Positions 37,318-45,696 of a stretch of 64,000 bases of DNA are shown one piece after another. Where the stretch lies: the NCBI RefSeq assembly GCF_002158865.1, contig NZ_CP021455.1, forward strand, positions 1,612,001 to 1,676,000, in the 5' to 3' direction. Under the pieces are notes generated by a model. The model ran no database searches. It had not been told where the DNA came from and worked only from the letters and a program-made list of their open reading frames with translations. Each line of letters starts with the position of its first letter. Position 1 is the first letter of the stretch. This DNA is from Comamonas serinivorans (GTDB lineage: Bacteria; Pseudomonadota; Gammaproteobacteria; Burkholderiales; Burkholderiaceae_C). The translations under genes were made by a program, and so were the position numbers.

Positions 37318-37465
37318 TGCACAGCCCGGTGCGGTCGTCCAGCGGCTGTGGGGCCCGCTTGGCGATCGTCAGCAACGCGGCGTTGCTGCCGATCACGCCG
37401 GCGGGTTGGCCGGTCTGCCGGGCCAGCTGAGCGCGCCGCCATGTGGCCGGGCCGTCAGCCGGCGC
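37318..37465 (-). pseudogene. Possible HRDC-domain fragment (RecQ or RNase D type)
   Basis: One minus-strand frame reads WRRAQLARQTGQPAGVIGSN followed by AALLTIAKRAPQPLDDRTGL. This resembles the HRDC helical domain at the C-terminus of RecQ helicase or ribonuclease D. It has no start, no upstream catalytic domain and no conserved closing segment. Chance similarity in GC-rich DNA cannot be excluded. Confidence 0.3.
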
Positions 37466-37536
37466 GTTCTCCGGCGCCGGGCTGGCAGACCGCTCTGCCA
37501 ACCCCAAGTCCATGCTCCAGGCCGGGGCGCAGCGCC

Positions 37537-38321
37537 TCAGGCGTCGGCCAGCTCTTCGTGGTGGCCGGCTTCGCCTTGCTTCCAGTACGCGGCGATGCGC
37601 ATGCGCTTGGCGTTGGCACCGGGTTTGGCCAGGATGGCCTTGCGCAGCGCGGCCATGGTGCGGCTCTCGCCGGCGGCCCAGACGAAGCCATCCCCGGGGG
37701 TAGGTCCAGCGCGGCCACGGCGGCGGTCAGGGACGGCACCCATTGCAGGTCGAGCTGCGCCGCGCTGCGCCAGGCGCGCTGGTCGGCCGGGTTGGCCAGT
37801 TGCACGCGCACCACGGCGCGGGTGGTGGCCGGCAACTCGGCCAGGCGGCGTTCGATGGCCGGCATGGCGGTTTCATCGCCCAGCAGCCAGTGCCAGTCCT
37901 GCTGCGGGGACACCACCAGGCTGCCGCGTGGGCCGGCCAGGCCCAGCCACTGGCCGATGGGCGCACTGCGCGCCCACTCCACGGCCGGGCCACTGCCGTG
38001 CAGGGCCACGTCCAGCGTGAGGGTGTGACGCTCGGCATCGTGGTGCAGCGGCGTGTAGTCGCGCATGGTGGGGCGCTCGCCCTCGACGTGGGGGCGGCCG
38101 TCCACCAGCTGCGGCAGGTTGGGCTTGTCCAGGCCGGCCTGCGGCAGGATGAGCTTGGTGTGGTCGTCAAAGCCGGCGCTGAGGAAACCCTGCAGCCCGG
38201 GGCCGCCGACGGTCAGCCGCAAGAAGCCGGGGCTCACGGTGTCGCGCGCCAGCAGCTGCACGTGGCGCGAGGTGAAGGGGTGACGCACGCGTTGCATGAC
38301 GGATTTGGGGTCTGTGGACAT
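37537..38321 (-). CDS. Siderophore-interacting protein, ferric reductase (frameshifted)
   Basis: Read as one gene it encodes about 261 residues of the SIP/ViuB family. The FAD-binding part includes MRDYTPLHHDAERHTLTLD and WARSAPIGQWLGLAGPRGS. The NAD(P)H part has LLGDETAMPAIERRLAELP and DGFVWAAGESRTMAALRKAI, and the C-terminus is YWKQGEAGHHEELADA. These enzymes reduce Fe(III)-siderophores in the cytoplasm. The frame breaks at 37692-37695 (CCCC, one C short); restoring it joins DLPPG to DGFVW. The start is MSTDPKSV. It is divergent from a MarR regulator, which probably controls it. Confidence 0.85.
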
Positions 38322-38364
38322 GGTGTGATTTGATTGATAAAGTCCACCAACTATCACGCATAAA

Positions 38365-38379
38365 GTTGACATTGTCAAC
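38365..38379. promoter_or_regulatory. Perfect palindrome GTTGACA-T-TGTCAAC, likely MarR operator
   Basis: A 15-bp dyad lies 7 bp before the marR-like ATG, in the 65-bp divergent promoter region shared with the siderophore-interacting protein. A second weaker dyad, TGATA-N12-TATCA, lies at 38335-38356. Position and symmetry fit a MarR-dimer site that would block both promoters. Confidence 0.7.
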
Positions 38380-38386
38380 AATACCC

Positions 38387-38836
38387 ATGACGTCATCGTC
38401 CCTCAGTGCCGACGTGTTCGAAGTGCTGCACGACCTGCTGCACCTGTTCCGCAACCGCTTGATGGCGGCCAGCCAGGCCGCCACGCCGGACCTCACCTTC
38501 AACGAGGTGCGCATCCTCATGCAGACGGGGCGGCATCCCGGGCTGACGCAGAAAGACCTGGTGGCGCGCAGCCACACCGACAAGGCGCAGATGGCGCGCA
38601 CCCTGAGCCAGCTGCAGGACAAGGGCTGGTTGCTGCGCACACCCAGCGCCGACGACAAGCGCCTGCGCTGCCTGCACCTCAGCGAGCGCGGGCAGGCGTT
38701 GTTCGCCGAGCTGCAGGCGCAGCGCGAACAGATCGCCGGCGAACTGCTGAACCACTTTCCCCAGCCCCTGCAGCAGCAGCTGTTGCAGCTGCTGAGCCAG
38801 GCGCGCAGCAGCGCCCGCGAGGCGCCATCGCGCTGA
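38387..38836 (+). CDS. MarR-family transcriptional regulator
   Basis: The product is 149 residues. The winged helix-turn-helix is clear: FNEVRILMQTGRHPGLTQKDLV, HTDKAQMARTLSQLQDKGWL and the wing RTPSADDKRLRCLHLSERG. It is divergent from the siderophore-interacting protein gene and has a perfect palindrome in the shared promoter. It is probably a repressor of that gene and of itself. The effector is unknown. Confidence 0.9.
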   Translation: MTSSSLSADVFEVLHDLLHLFRNRLMAASQAATPDLTFNEVRILMQTGRHPGLTQKDLVARSHTDKAQMARTLSQLQDKGWLLRTPSADDKRLRCLHLSERGQALFAELQAQREQIAGELLNHFPQPLQQQLLQLLSQARSSAREAPSR

Positions 38837-39154
38837 GCCGGGGCGCTGCTTGGTGGCGGCCTGATCACGGGCCAGTCTCCCAGCCCGAGCCGCGTGGCTG
38901 GACGCCCGCTTGGCCGCCGCAACGCTGGGGTTGGGCGATTGGCCGGGCGGCCCATGGGCCCATGGTTCGATGGTTCGCCGCCCGCACCCGGTTAGATCAA
39001 CGCCTGGCGACAACGCCGGTGGCCGAACCGCCACGGGTCGCCCCCGAGACCCGCCGGCGCGGCCGGGCCGGCTCGGCAGGCGCGTGCTTGACACCCGCCG
39101 GCGGGCGACTGCGCTTGAATGCCGGCTGGACCGCTTCAAGCTGACAGGAGACCC
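38837..39154. other. 318-bp gap before the enoyl-CoA hydratase gene
   Basis: No coding potential was recognised. TTGACA at 39088-39093 could be a -35 element, but no -10 at normal spacing follows. Confidence 0.4.
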
Positions 39155-39970
39155 ATGAACGACCGCGTGCTCATCGAACAACTGCCCCACGGCGTGGCCC
39201 ACGTGCAACTGGTGCGCGAGGACAAGCTCAACGCCATCGACCCCGAGATGCTGACGGCGCTGAACGGCGCGATCGCCGAGCTGCAGGTCAAGCCCGGCCT
39301 GCGTGCCATCGTGGTCTCGGGCCGGGGGCGCGCGTTCTCGGCCGGCTACGACTTCGCCTCGTTCAAGCGTTTTCGCGACGCGGCCGAGCCCGGTGGTCCA
39401 GCCTACCGCGACGTGAGCACGCGCACGCATGGGCTGTGCAACGTGACGCAGAACGCGTTCTGGGGCTGGCACGAGCTGCCGGTGCCGGTGATCGCGGCCG
39501 TGCATGGCGTGGCATTTGGCGCCGGCCTGCAGCTGGCGCTCAGCGCCGACATCCGCCTGGCCACGGCCGATGTGCAGCTGTCGGTCATGGAGATCAAATG
39601 GGGCCTGGTGCCCGATTTGACCGGCATGGCGCGTTTTCGCCGCCTGGTGCGCGACGACGTGGCGCGCGAGCTGACCTTCACCGGTCGCATCGTGCGGGGC
39701 GACGAGGCACAGGGCTTGGGCCTGGTCTCGCGCGTGGTGGCCGACCCGCTGGCCGAAGCGCTGGCGCTGGCGGCCCAGATCGGCCAAAAGAACCCGGCGG
39801 CGATTCGCGCCGGCAAACGCCTGCTGAACGCGAGCGAGTCGTTCGACGTGAGCACGGGCGAGCTCTTGCTGGCCGAGTCGGTCGAGCAACAGGCCTTGAT
39901 CGGCACGCCCAACCAGGCCGAAGCCGTGACCGCCAACCTGGAAAAACGCGCGCCGGTGTTTCAGGACTGA
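39155..39970 (+). CDS. Enoyl-CoA hydratase/isomerase family protein
   Basis: The product is 271 residues of the crotonase fold. GRGRAFSAGYDF forms the first oxyanion-hole segment and AAVHGVAFGAGLQLALSADI the second. MEIKWGLVPDLTGMARFRRLV and ELTFTGRIVRGDEAQGLGLVSRV follow. The glutamates used by true hydratases are not clearly placed, so it could be a hydratase, isomerase or related enzyme. Start chosen by the GACAGGAG site upstream of MNDRVLIEQL. It stands alone, with R15 directly after its stop. Confidence 0.88.
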   Translation: MNDRVLIEQLPHGVAHVQLVREDKLNAIDPEMLTALNGAIAELQVKPGLRAIVVSGRGRAFSAGYDFASFKRFRDAAEPGGPAYRDVSTRTHGLCNVTQNAFWGWHELPVPVIAAVHGVAFGAGLQLALSADIRLATADVQLSVMEIKWGLVPDLTGMARFRRLVRDDVARELTFTGRIVRGDEAQGLGLVSRVVADPLAEALALAAQIGQKNPAAIRAGKRLLNASESFDVSTGELLLAESVEQQALIGTPNQAEAVTANLEKRAPVFQD

Positions 39971-40022
39971 GGAGTATGAGGTGGTTTTCGATGAAAAATT
40001 CATCGGGATCCATGGATACTGC
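39971..40022. repeat. 52-bp palindromic element R15
   Basis: GGAGTATG/GATACTGC outside and TCGATGAA/TTCATCG inside. It abuts the enoyl-CoA hydratase stop with no gap. The remaining part of the 419-bp gap to the catR-like gene shows nothing recognisable. Confidence 0.9.
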
Positions 40023-40389
40023 TGGTCAAGTGGTGGCATGACGCGTTGCCTCGGACGCATCTTGCCGGGCGCGCCTTTCTCCGGCTTCGGTCGCCTGACT
40101 CGCTGCTCGCTGCATGGGACAAGCGCGCAGGTGCCGGCTTGACGCAGGAACAGACGCAGTGGGCGCGCGCCCACGTTGGGGCAGTGCCTCGTGCAGGGTG
40201 AGGCAAGCCCCCCGTCGCGCGGCGGGGCCGCGGTGTTGCGTTCAGATGGCTGCGGCATGGATGGTCCCTGGGGTGAGCCTGCGCGGCACGCGGTTCGTTG
40301 AACCGCCAACGGCTCGGATTTGGCGTAGGCCTTGGCGTCTGACAGGCTGGCCGGGTGCTCAAAACCGTGGATCGCGGACGCGGTGCCGG

Positions 40390-41378
40390 TCAGCCTGGGT
40401 CGTCGCCGCCCGCGTCAGGTGGGGCCGCCGAGTCGGGCAGGGCGGCCGCGCCATCGAAGGCGGGGAACACGTTGGTCTTGATGTCCAGCCAGGGCGGGTT
40501 GGCGGCGTACATCTCGGTGATCAGCTGCTTGATGGCCGCGATGTACCAGGAGTCGTCGTTCAGCCGGTGGCTGAGGATGATGGGTGAGGTGGCGCGTTCG
40601 TCGTCGATGAGCCGGTAGACCAGGTCCGAGCGCAGCCGCGCGGCGGCCGGCACGATGCACACGCCCATGTCCGCCGCGACCAGGCCGAGTGCGGTCTGCA
40701 GCTCGCGCACCTCGTGGACCTCGGCGGCCTGGATGCCCTGGTCGTGCAGCAGGCCCAGCACGTGGTCGGCAAAGCTTGGCCGCGGCTCCTTGGGGTAGAC
40801 GATCAGGCGCTGCTGGGCCACGTCGCTCAGGCTGGCGTGGCGGTGTTCACGGGCCAGCGGCGTGCCGGGCGCAATCGCCAGCATCAGCCGCTCCTCCCGC
40901 AACACCGTACGCGCGACCGAGATGTCGGTGGTGCGGATGCGGCCGAAACCCAGGTCGATGCGGCCGGACTTGAGCTCGCTGATCTGCTGCACGGACGACA
41001 GCTCGACCAGGTGCACGTCGGTGTCCGGATGACGCTGGCGGAACATGCGCACCAGCATGGGCAGCCCGCCATACAGCGTCGAGGCCACGTACCCGACCGA
41101 GATGGACTGCCGCTGCTGCAAGCCGACCTGGCGTGCGGCGGTCTTCATCTGGCCCACCTGGTGCAGCACCTGCAGGGCCTGTTCGTAGAACACGCGGCCC
41201 GCCGGCGTCAGCCGCACGGGGCGGCGGTTGCGTTCGATCAGCTGCACGCCCATCTCCTCTTCGAGCAGCTGGATCTGCCGGCTCAGGGGGGCTGGGCGAT
41301 GTGCAACTGCTCGGCGGCGCGCGTGAAGTTGCGGGTGTTGGCCACGGCCACGAACGATCGGATCTGGCGCAAATCCAT
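40390..41378 (-). CDS. LysR-family regulator of the benzoate/catechol genes (frameshifted)
   Basis: Read as one gene it encodes about 329 residues. The helix-turn-helix is MDLRQIRSFVAVANTRNFTR then AAEQLHIAQPPLSRQIQLLE. The effector domain follows (SISVGYVASTLYGGLP, LGFGRIRTTDISVARTVL). This is the CatR/CatM/BenM branch, activated by cis,cis-muconate or benzoate. The frame breaks at 41286-41291, where six G would need to be seven; the HTH is then restored. The gene is divergent from catB, with an ATAC-N7-GTAT site between. catR or benM would be the likely name, but effector choice is not visible. Confidence 0.85.
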
Positions 41379-41449
41379 AAGGGAAAACCATGCCACGCTG
41401 GGATTGGGTCATTGTAAATCGTTGGTTTTCAAGGTGTTGTGTGCGCTTC

Positions 41450-41464
41450 ATACCCTTTGGGTAT
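41450..41464. promoter_or_regulatory. CatM/BenM-type LysR binding site ATAC-N7-GTAT
   Basis: ATACCCTTTGGGTAT is a perfect palindrome (apart from its centre) and exactly fits the ATAC-N7-GTAT consensus of CatM and BenM. It is 71 bp upstream of the LysR gene start and 58 bp upstream of the catB start, the expected recognition-site position for a divergent LysR system. Confidence 0.8.
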
Positions 41465-41522
41465 GGAATCAGATCAATTTGGTGTTGGATCGATCGCGCG
41501 GTGCTGTCGTTCAATGCAGGCC

Positions 41523-42722
41523 ATGGACACCACACCCCGCACCGCGCCAGCCCGGACCCTTGCTTCGGGCCCTGTCGTCATCGATCAGGTCGAGACCCTG
41601 CTGGTCGACCTGCCCACGATCCGCCCGCACAAGCTGTCCATGGCCACCATGAACGGCCAGACGCTGATGCTGGTGCGCATCCGGTGCTCGGACGGCACCG
41701 TCGGGGTGGGCGAGGGCACGACCATCGGCGGCCTGGCCTACGGGGCGGAATCGCCCGAAGGCATGAAGCTCGCCATCGACACCTATTTCGCCCCGCTGCT
41801 GCTGGGGGCTGACGCGAACCGCGTGCCGGCGCTGATGGCGCGGCTGAACACCGCGATCCACGACAACCGCTTTGCCAAGTGCGCGGTGGAGACGGCGCTG
41901 TTCGACGCGCTCGGCCACCGCGTGGGCCTGCCCGTGTCCGAGCTGCTGGGGGGCCGCCTGCGCGATCGCCTGCCGGTGGCCTGGACGCTGGCCTCGGGCG
42001 ACACGGCCCGCGACATCGACGAAGCGGAGCGCATGCTGGCCCTGCGCCGTCACCAGGTGTTCAAGCTCAAGATCGGCCGCAAGTCGGTGCGCGAGGACGT
42101 GGCGCACGTGGCCGCCATCAAGCAGGCGCTGGGTGATCGCGCCGCGGTGCGCGTGGATGTGAACAAGGCCTGGAGTGAGCTGGAGGCCCAGCAGGGCCTG
42201 GCCGGTCTGGTCGATGCGGGCTGCGAACTGGCCGAACAACCCGTGGCCACGGCCGACGTGCTGGCGCGGCTCAAGGGCCGCTACCCGATCGCGATCATGG
42301 CCGACGAGTCGCTGACCGGCCCAGCCAGCGCCTTTGCGCTGGCCCGCGACGGCGGGGCCGACGTGTTCGCCATCAAGACCGAGCAATCGGGCGGCCTGCA
42401 AGCCGCGCAGCAGGTTGCGGCGATTGCCGATGCCGCCCACATCGAGCTGTATGGCGGCACCATGCTCGAAGGGGCGGTGGGCACCATCGCCTCGGCCCAC
42501 GCGTTCGCCACCTTCCGCGAGCTGCAGTGGGGCACCGAGCTGTTCGGCCCCCTGCTGCTGACGGAGGAGATCCTCGCGCAGCCGCTGACCTATGCCGACT
42601 TTCACCTCACGGTGCCGACCGGCCCCGGCCTGGGCATTGCGCTCGACGAAGACCGCGTTCAGCATTTCCGCCGCGATCGGCCGCGCATCAGCGTCGGGCC
42701 CGCCGCCAATGCCGTGGCCTGA
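41523..42722 (+). CDS. catB: Muconate cycloisomerase
   Basis: The product is 399 residues. It converts cis,cis-muconate to muconolactone. It is of the enolase superfamily: catalytic KxK in VFKLKIGRK, metal ligands in VRVDVNKAW, CELAEQPV and IMADESLTG, and the acid/base lysine in FAIKTEQSGGLQAAQ. GTELFGPLLLTEEIL near the end is typical of CatB. Two in-frame ATGs (41514 and 41523) are close; the second is used. It is the first gene of the catBA-benABCDK-pcaD-catC-bug-benE array and directly follows the LysR operator. Confidence 0.95.
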   Translation: MDTTPRTAPARTLASGPVVIDQVETLLVDLPTIRPHKLSMATMNGQTLMLVRIRCSDGTVGVGEGTTIGGLAYGAESPEGMKLAIDTYFAPLLLGADANRVPALMARLNTAIHDNRFAKCAVETALFDALGHRVGLPVSELLGGRLRDRLPVAWTLASGDTARDIDEAERMLALRRHQVFKLKIGRKSVREDVAHVAAIKQALGDRAAVRVDVNKAWSELEAQQGLAGLVDAGCELAEQPVATADVLARLKGRYPIAIMADESLTGPASAFALARDGGADVFAIKTEQSGGLQAAQQVAAIADAAHIELYGGTMLEGAVGTIASAHAFATFRELQWGTELFGPLLLTEEILAQPLTYADFHLTVPTGPGLGIALDEDRVQHFRRDRPRISVGPAANAVA

Positions 42723-42779
42723 GCCGCCCGAACCGGCCTTTTCCATCCATTCATGCCTACCCACGACAAGGAGACCCCG

Positions 42780-43715
42780 ATGAGCGTCCAGATCTTCAAC
42801 ACCGAAGAAGTCCAGGATTTTCTGCGCCTGGCCAGCGGCCTGAACCAGGACGGCGGCAACCCGCGCGCCAAGCAGATCGTCCACCGCATCCTGTCCGACC
42901 TGTTCAAGGCCATCGAAGACCTGAACATCACCTCCGACGAGTACTGGGCCGGCGTGGCCTACCTGAACCAGTTGGGCGAGCGGGGCGAGGCGGGGCTGCT
43001 GTCGCCCGGTCTGGGTTTGGACCGCTATTTCGACATGCGCATGGACGCCGAGGATGCGACGCTGGGGGTGGAAAACGGCACGCCACGCACGATCGAGGGG
43101 CCGCTGTACGTGGCGGGCGCCCCCGTCGAGCACGGCTTTGCACGCCTGGACGACGGCAGCGACACCGCCGGCCACACGCTCATCCTGCACGGCACGGTGT
43201 ATGGCGCCAACGGCCAGCCGGTGCCGGGTGCCCAGGTCGAGATCTGGCACGCCAACACCAAGGGCTTCTACTCCCACTTCGACCCCACGGGCGAGCAGCA
43301 GCCGTTCAACATGCGCCGCACCATCATCGCCGACGCGCAGGGCCGCTACAAATGCCAGACCATCGTGCCCGTGGGCTATGGCTGCCCACCCGATGGCCCG
43401 ACCCAGGCCTTGCTGAACCAGCTGGGCCGCCACGGCAACCGGCCTGCGCACATCCACTACTTCGTGTCGGCCGACGGCCACCGCAAGCTGACGACGCAGA
43501 TCAACATCGATGGCGATCCGCTGGTGTACGACGACTTCGCCTACGCCACGCGCGAAGGCCTGGTGCCGCCGCTGGTCGAGCACACGGACCCTGCCCGCAT
43601 CGAAGCCGAGGGGCTGACTGGCCCCTTCGCCGAGATCGTGTTCGACGTCCGCCTCAGCGCCCTGGTCAATGGCGTGGACAACCAGGTGGTCGACCGCCCG
43701 CGCCTGGCTGCCTGA
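42780..43715 (+). CDS. catA: Catechol 1,2-dioxygenase
   Basis: The product is 311 residues. This intradiol, Fe(III)-dependent enzyme cleaves catechol to cis,cis-muconate. The iron ligands are seen as Tyr in GRYKCQTIVP, Tyr in VGYGCPPDGP, and two His in RPAHIHYF. The helical N-terminal dimerisation domain (FLRLASGLNQDGGNPRAKQ) is of the catechol type and not the protocatechuate type. The start has an AAGGAG site. It lies 57 bp after catB and 101 bp before benA. Confidence 0.96.
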   Translation: MSVQIFNTEEVQDFLRLASGLNQDGGNPRAKQIVHRILSDLFKAIEDLNITSDEYWAGVAYLNQLGERGEAGLLSPGLGLDRYFDMRMDAEDATLGVENGTPRTIEGPLYVAGAPVEHGFARLDDGSDTAGHTLILHGTVYGANGQPVPGAQVEIWHANTKGFYSHFDPTGEQQPFNMRRTIIADAQGRYKCQTIVPVGYGCPPDGPTQALLNQLGRHGNRPAHIHYFVSADGHRKLTTQINIDGDPLVYDDFAYATREGLVPPLVEHTDPARIEAEGLTGPFAEIVFDVRLSALVNGVDNQVVDRPRLAA

Positions 43716-43816
43716 TGCGCTGACCTCGCCGGGGCCGCCCGGCCCCTTGCTTCCCCCGATTCGTTTGAACCGCGACCGCCGTCGCGGGGGATGGCTGCAC
43801 CCCAAGGAAACCCACC

Positions 43817-45181
43817 ATGAACACGACCGCCGCTGTTGACAAGTACGACGATGTCGAGAAGTTGCTGGAAACGGCCTTGCAAGACGACCCGCAAACCGGT
43901 GTCTTTCGTTGCCGCCGCGACATCTTCACCAACCCCGAGTTGTTCGAGCTCGAGATGAAGCACCTCTTCGAGGCGAACTGGGTCTACCTGGCGCACGAGA
44001 GCCAGATCCCGAACAACAACGACTACTACACCACCTCGATCGGCCGCCAGCCCATCGTCATCACGCGCGACAAGCACGGCGAGCTGCACGCGGTGATCAA
44101 CGCCTGTGCGCACAAGGGGGCCATGCTGTGCCGCAAGAAGCACGGCAACAAGGGCAGCTTCACCTGTCCCTTCCACGGCTGGACCTTCAGCAACAGCGGC
44201 AAGCTGCTCAAGGTCAAGGACGAGAAGACCACCGAGTACCCGGTCTCCTTCAACACCAACGGCTCGCACGACCTGACCCAGGTGGCGCGCTTCCAGAGCT
44301 ACCGCGGTTTCCTGTTCGGCAGCCTGAACGCCGACGTTCAGCCCCTGGAGGACTACCTGGGCGAGACCCGGGTCATCATCGACCAGATCGTGGACCAGGC
44401 CCCCAACGGCCTGGAAGTGCTGCGCGGCAACTCCAGCTACATCTACGACGGCAACTGGAAGATGCAGATGGAAAACGGCTGCGACGGCTACCACGTCAGC
44501 TCCGTGCACTGGAACTACGCGGCCACCATGAGCCGCCGCCATCAGGAAGGCACCAAGGCCACCGACGCCAACAACTGGAGCAAGTCGGTGGCCGGCGTCT
44601 ACGGCTTCGAGAACGGCCACATCCTGCTGTGGACCAAAACGCTGAACCCCGAGGTGCGCCCGATCTGGAACCAGCGCGAAGAGCTGGCCCAGCGCGTGGG
44701 CCAGGACCGCGCCGACCTCATCGTCAGCCAGACGCGCAACCTGTGCCTCTACCCCAACGTGTTCCTGATGGACCAGTTCGGCACGCAGATCCGCGTGGCG
44801 CGGCCGCTGAGCGTGAACCAGACCGAGATCAGCATCTTTTGCTTCGGCCCCAAGGGCGAGAGCGCTGAGGACCGCGCCCTCCGCATCCGCCAGTACGAGG
44901 ATTTCTTCAACGTCTCGGGCATGGGCACGGCCGACGACCTGGAGGAGTTCCGCGCCTGCCAAGCCGGCTACGCCGGCAGCGCGGTGCGCTGGAACGACAT
45001 GAGCCGCGGCGCACCGCTGTGGATCCAGGGCCCCGACGAGAACGCCAAACGCATGGGCATGAAGCCCTTGATCAGCGGCGAGCGCAGCGAAGACGAAGGC
45101 CTGTTCGTGTGCCAGCACGACCACTGGGCCAAGACCATGCGCCGCGCCGTGCAACAAGAACGCGAAGGAGCCCAGCCATGA
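43817..45181 (+). CDS. benA: Benzoate 1,2-dioxygenase, large (alpha) subunit
   Basis: The product is 454 residues. The Rieske centre is visible as CAHKGAMLC and CPFHGW. The mononuclear iron site lies in ENGCDGYHVSSVHWNY. It is the catalytic subunit that, with BenB and BenC, forms benzoate cis-1,2-dihydrodiol from benzoate, O2 and NADH. The gene has an AAGGAAA ribosome site and overlaps benB by 4 bp (ATGA). Distinction from toluate dioxygenase (XylX) rests on context: catBA and benD-K-E are chromosomal benzoate neighbours. Confidence 0.95.
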   Translation: MNTTAAVDKYDDVEKLLETALQDDPQTGVFRCRRDIFTNPELFELEMKHLFEANWVYLAHESQIPNNNDYYTTSIGRQPIVITRDKHGELHAVINACAHKGAMLCRKKHGNKGSFTCPFHGWTFSNSGKLLKVKDEKTTEYPVSFNTNGSHDLTQVARFQSYRGFLFGSLNADVQPLEDYLGETRVIIDQIVDQAPNGLEVLRGNSSYIYDGNWKMQMENGCDGYHVSSVHWNYAATMSRRHQEGTKATDANNWSKSVAGVYGFENGHILLWTKTLNPEVRPIWNQREELAQRVGQDRADLIVSQTRNLCLYPNVFLMDQFGTQIRVARPLSVNQTEISIFCFGPKGESAEDRALRIRQYEDFFNVSGMGTADDLEEFRACQAGYAGSAVRWNDMSRGAPLWIQGPDENAKRMGMKPLISGERSEDEGLFVCQHDHWAKTMRRAVQQEREGAQP

Positions 45182-45678
45182 GTGCCGCCGTGACGACCGA
45201 CCTTCAGGCCGTGTGTGCCTTCCTGTACCGCGAGGCACGCCACCTGGACGACCGCGAATGGGAGCCGTGGCTGGCGCTGTACGCCCCCGATGCCGAGTAC
45301 TGGATGCCGGCCTGGGACGACGACGACCAGCTCACCGAAGACCCGCAGAGCGAGATTTCGCTGATCTATTACCCCGACCGCAACGGCCTGGAAGACCGCG
45401 TGTTCCGCATCAAGACCGAGCGCTCGAGCGCCTCGATGCCCGAGCCGCGCACCAACCACATGCTGACCAACATCGAGGTGCTGGCCGAGCGCGATGACGC
45501 GGTGGACGTTCGCTACAACTTCCACACGCTGAGCCACCGCTACAAGATCACCGATCACTTCTTCGGCACCGTGTACGTCACCCTGCGCCGGCACGGCGAC
45601 AGCTTCCTCATCGGGCGCAAGAAGATCGTGCTGAAGAACGACTACATCCGCCAGGTCATCGACGTCTACCACATCTGA
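45178..45678 (+). CDS. benB: Benzoate 1,2-dioxygenase, small (beta) subunit
   Basis: The product is 166 residues, the usual length. It is a cone-shaped SnoaL-like fold protein with REARHLDDREWEPWLALYAP, DAEYWMPAWDDD and FFGTVYVTLRR. It is structural and holds the alpha-3/beta-3 hexamer together. The start overlaps the benA stop as ATGA, so the two subunits are made in step. benC starts 18 bp later. Confidence 0.95.
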   Translation: MSAAVTTDLQAVCAFLYREARHLDDREWEPWLALYAPDAEYWMPAWDDDDQLTEDPQSEISLIYYPDRNGLEDRVFRIKTERSSASMPEPRTNHMLTNIEVLAERDDAVDVRYNFHTLSHRYKITDHFFGTVYVTLRRHGDSFLIGRKKIVLKNDYIRQVIDVYHI

Positions 45679-45696
45679 CGCGCCAGGAGACCCCTC

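Noticed and set aside
41450..41464. Considered as another copy of the 52-bp element because it carries ATAC and GTAT
   Set aside because: Here the order is ATAC then GTAT with 7 bp between, the opposite of the element (GTAT then ATAC), and inner CG tetrads are absent. It fits a LysR site.
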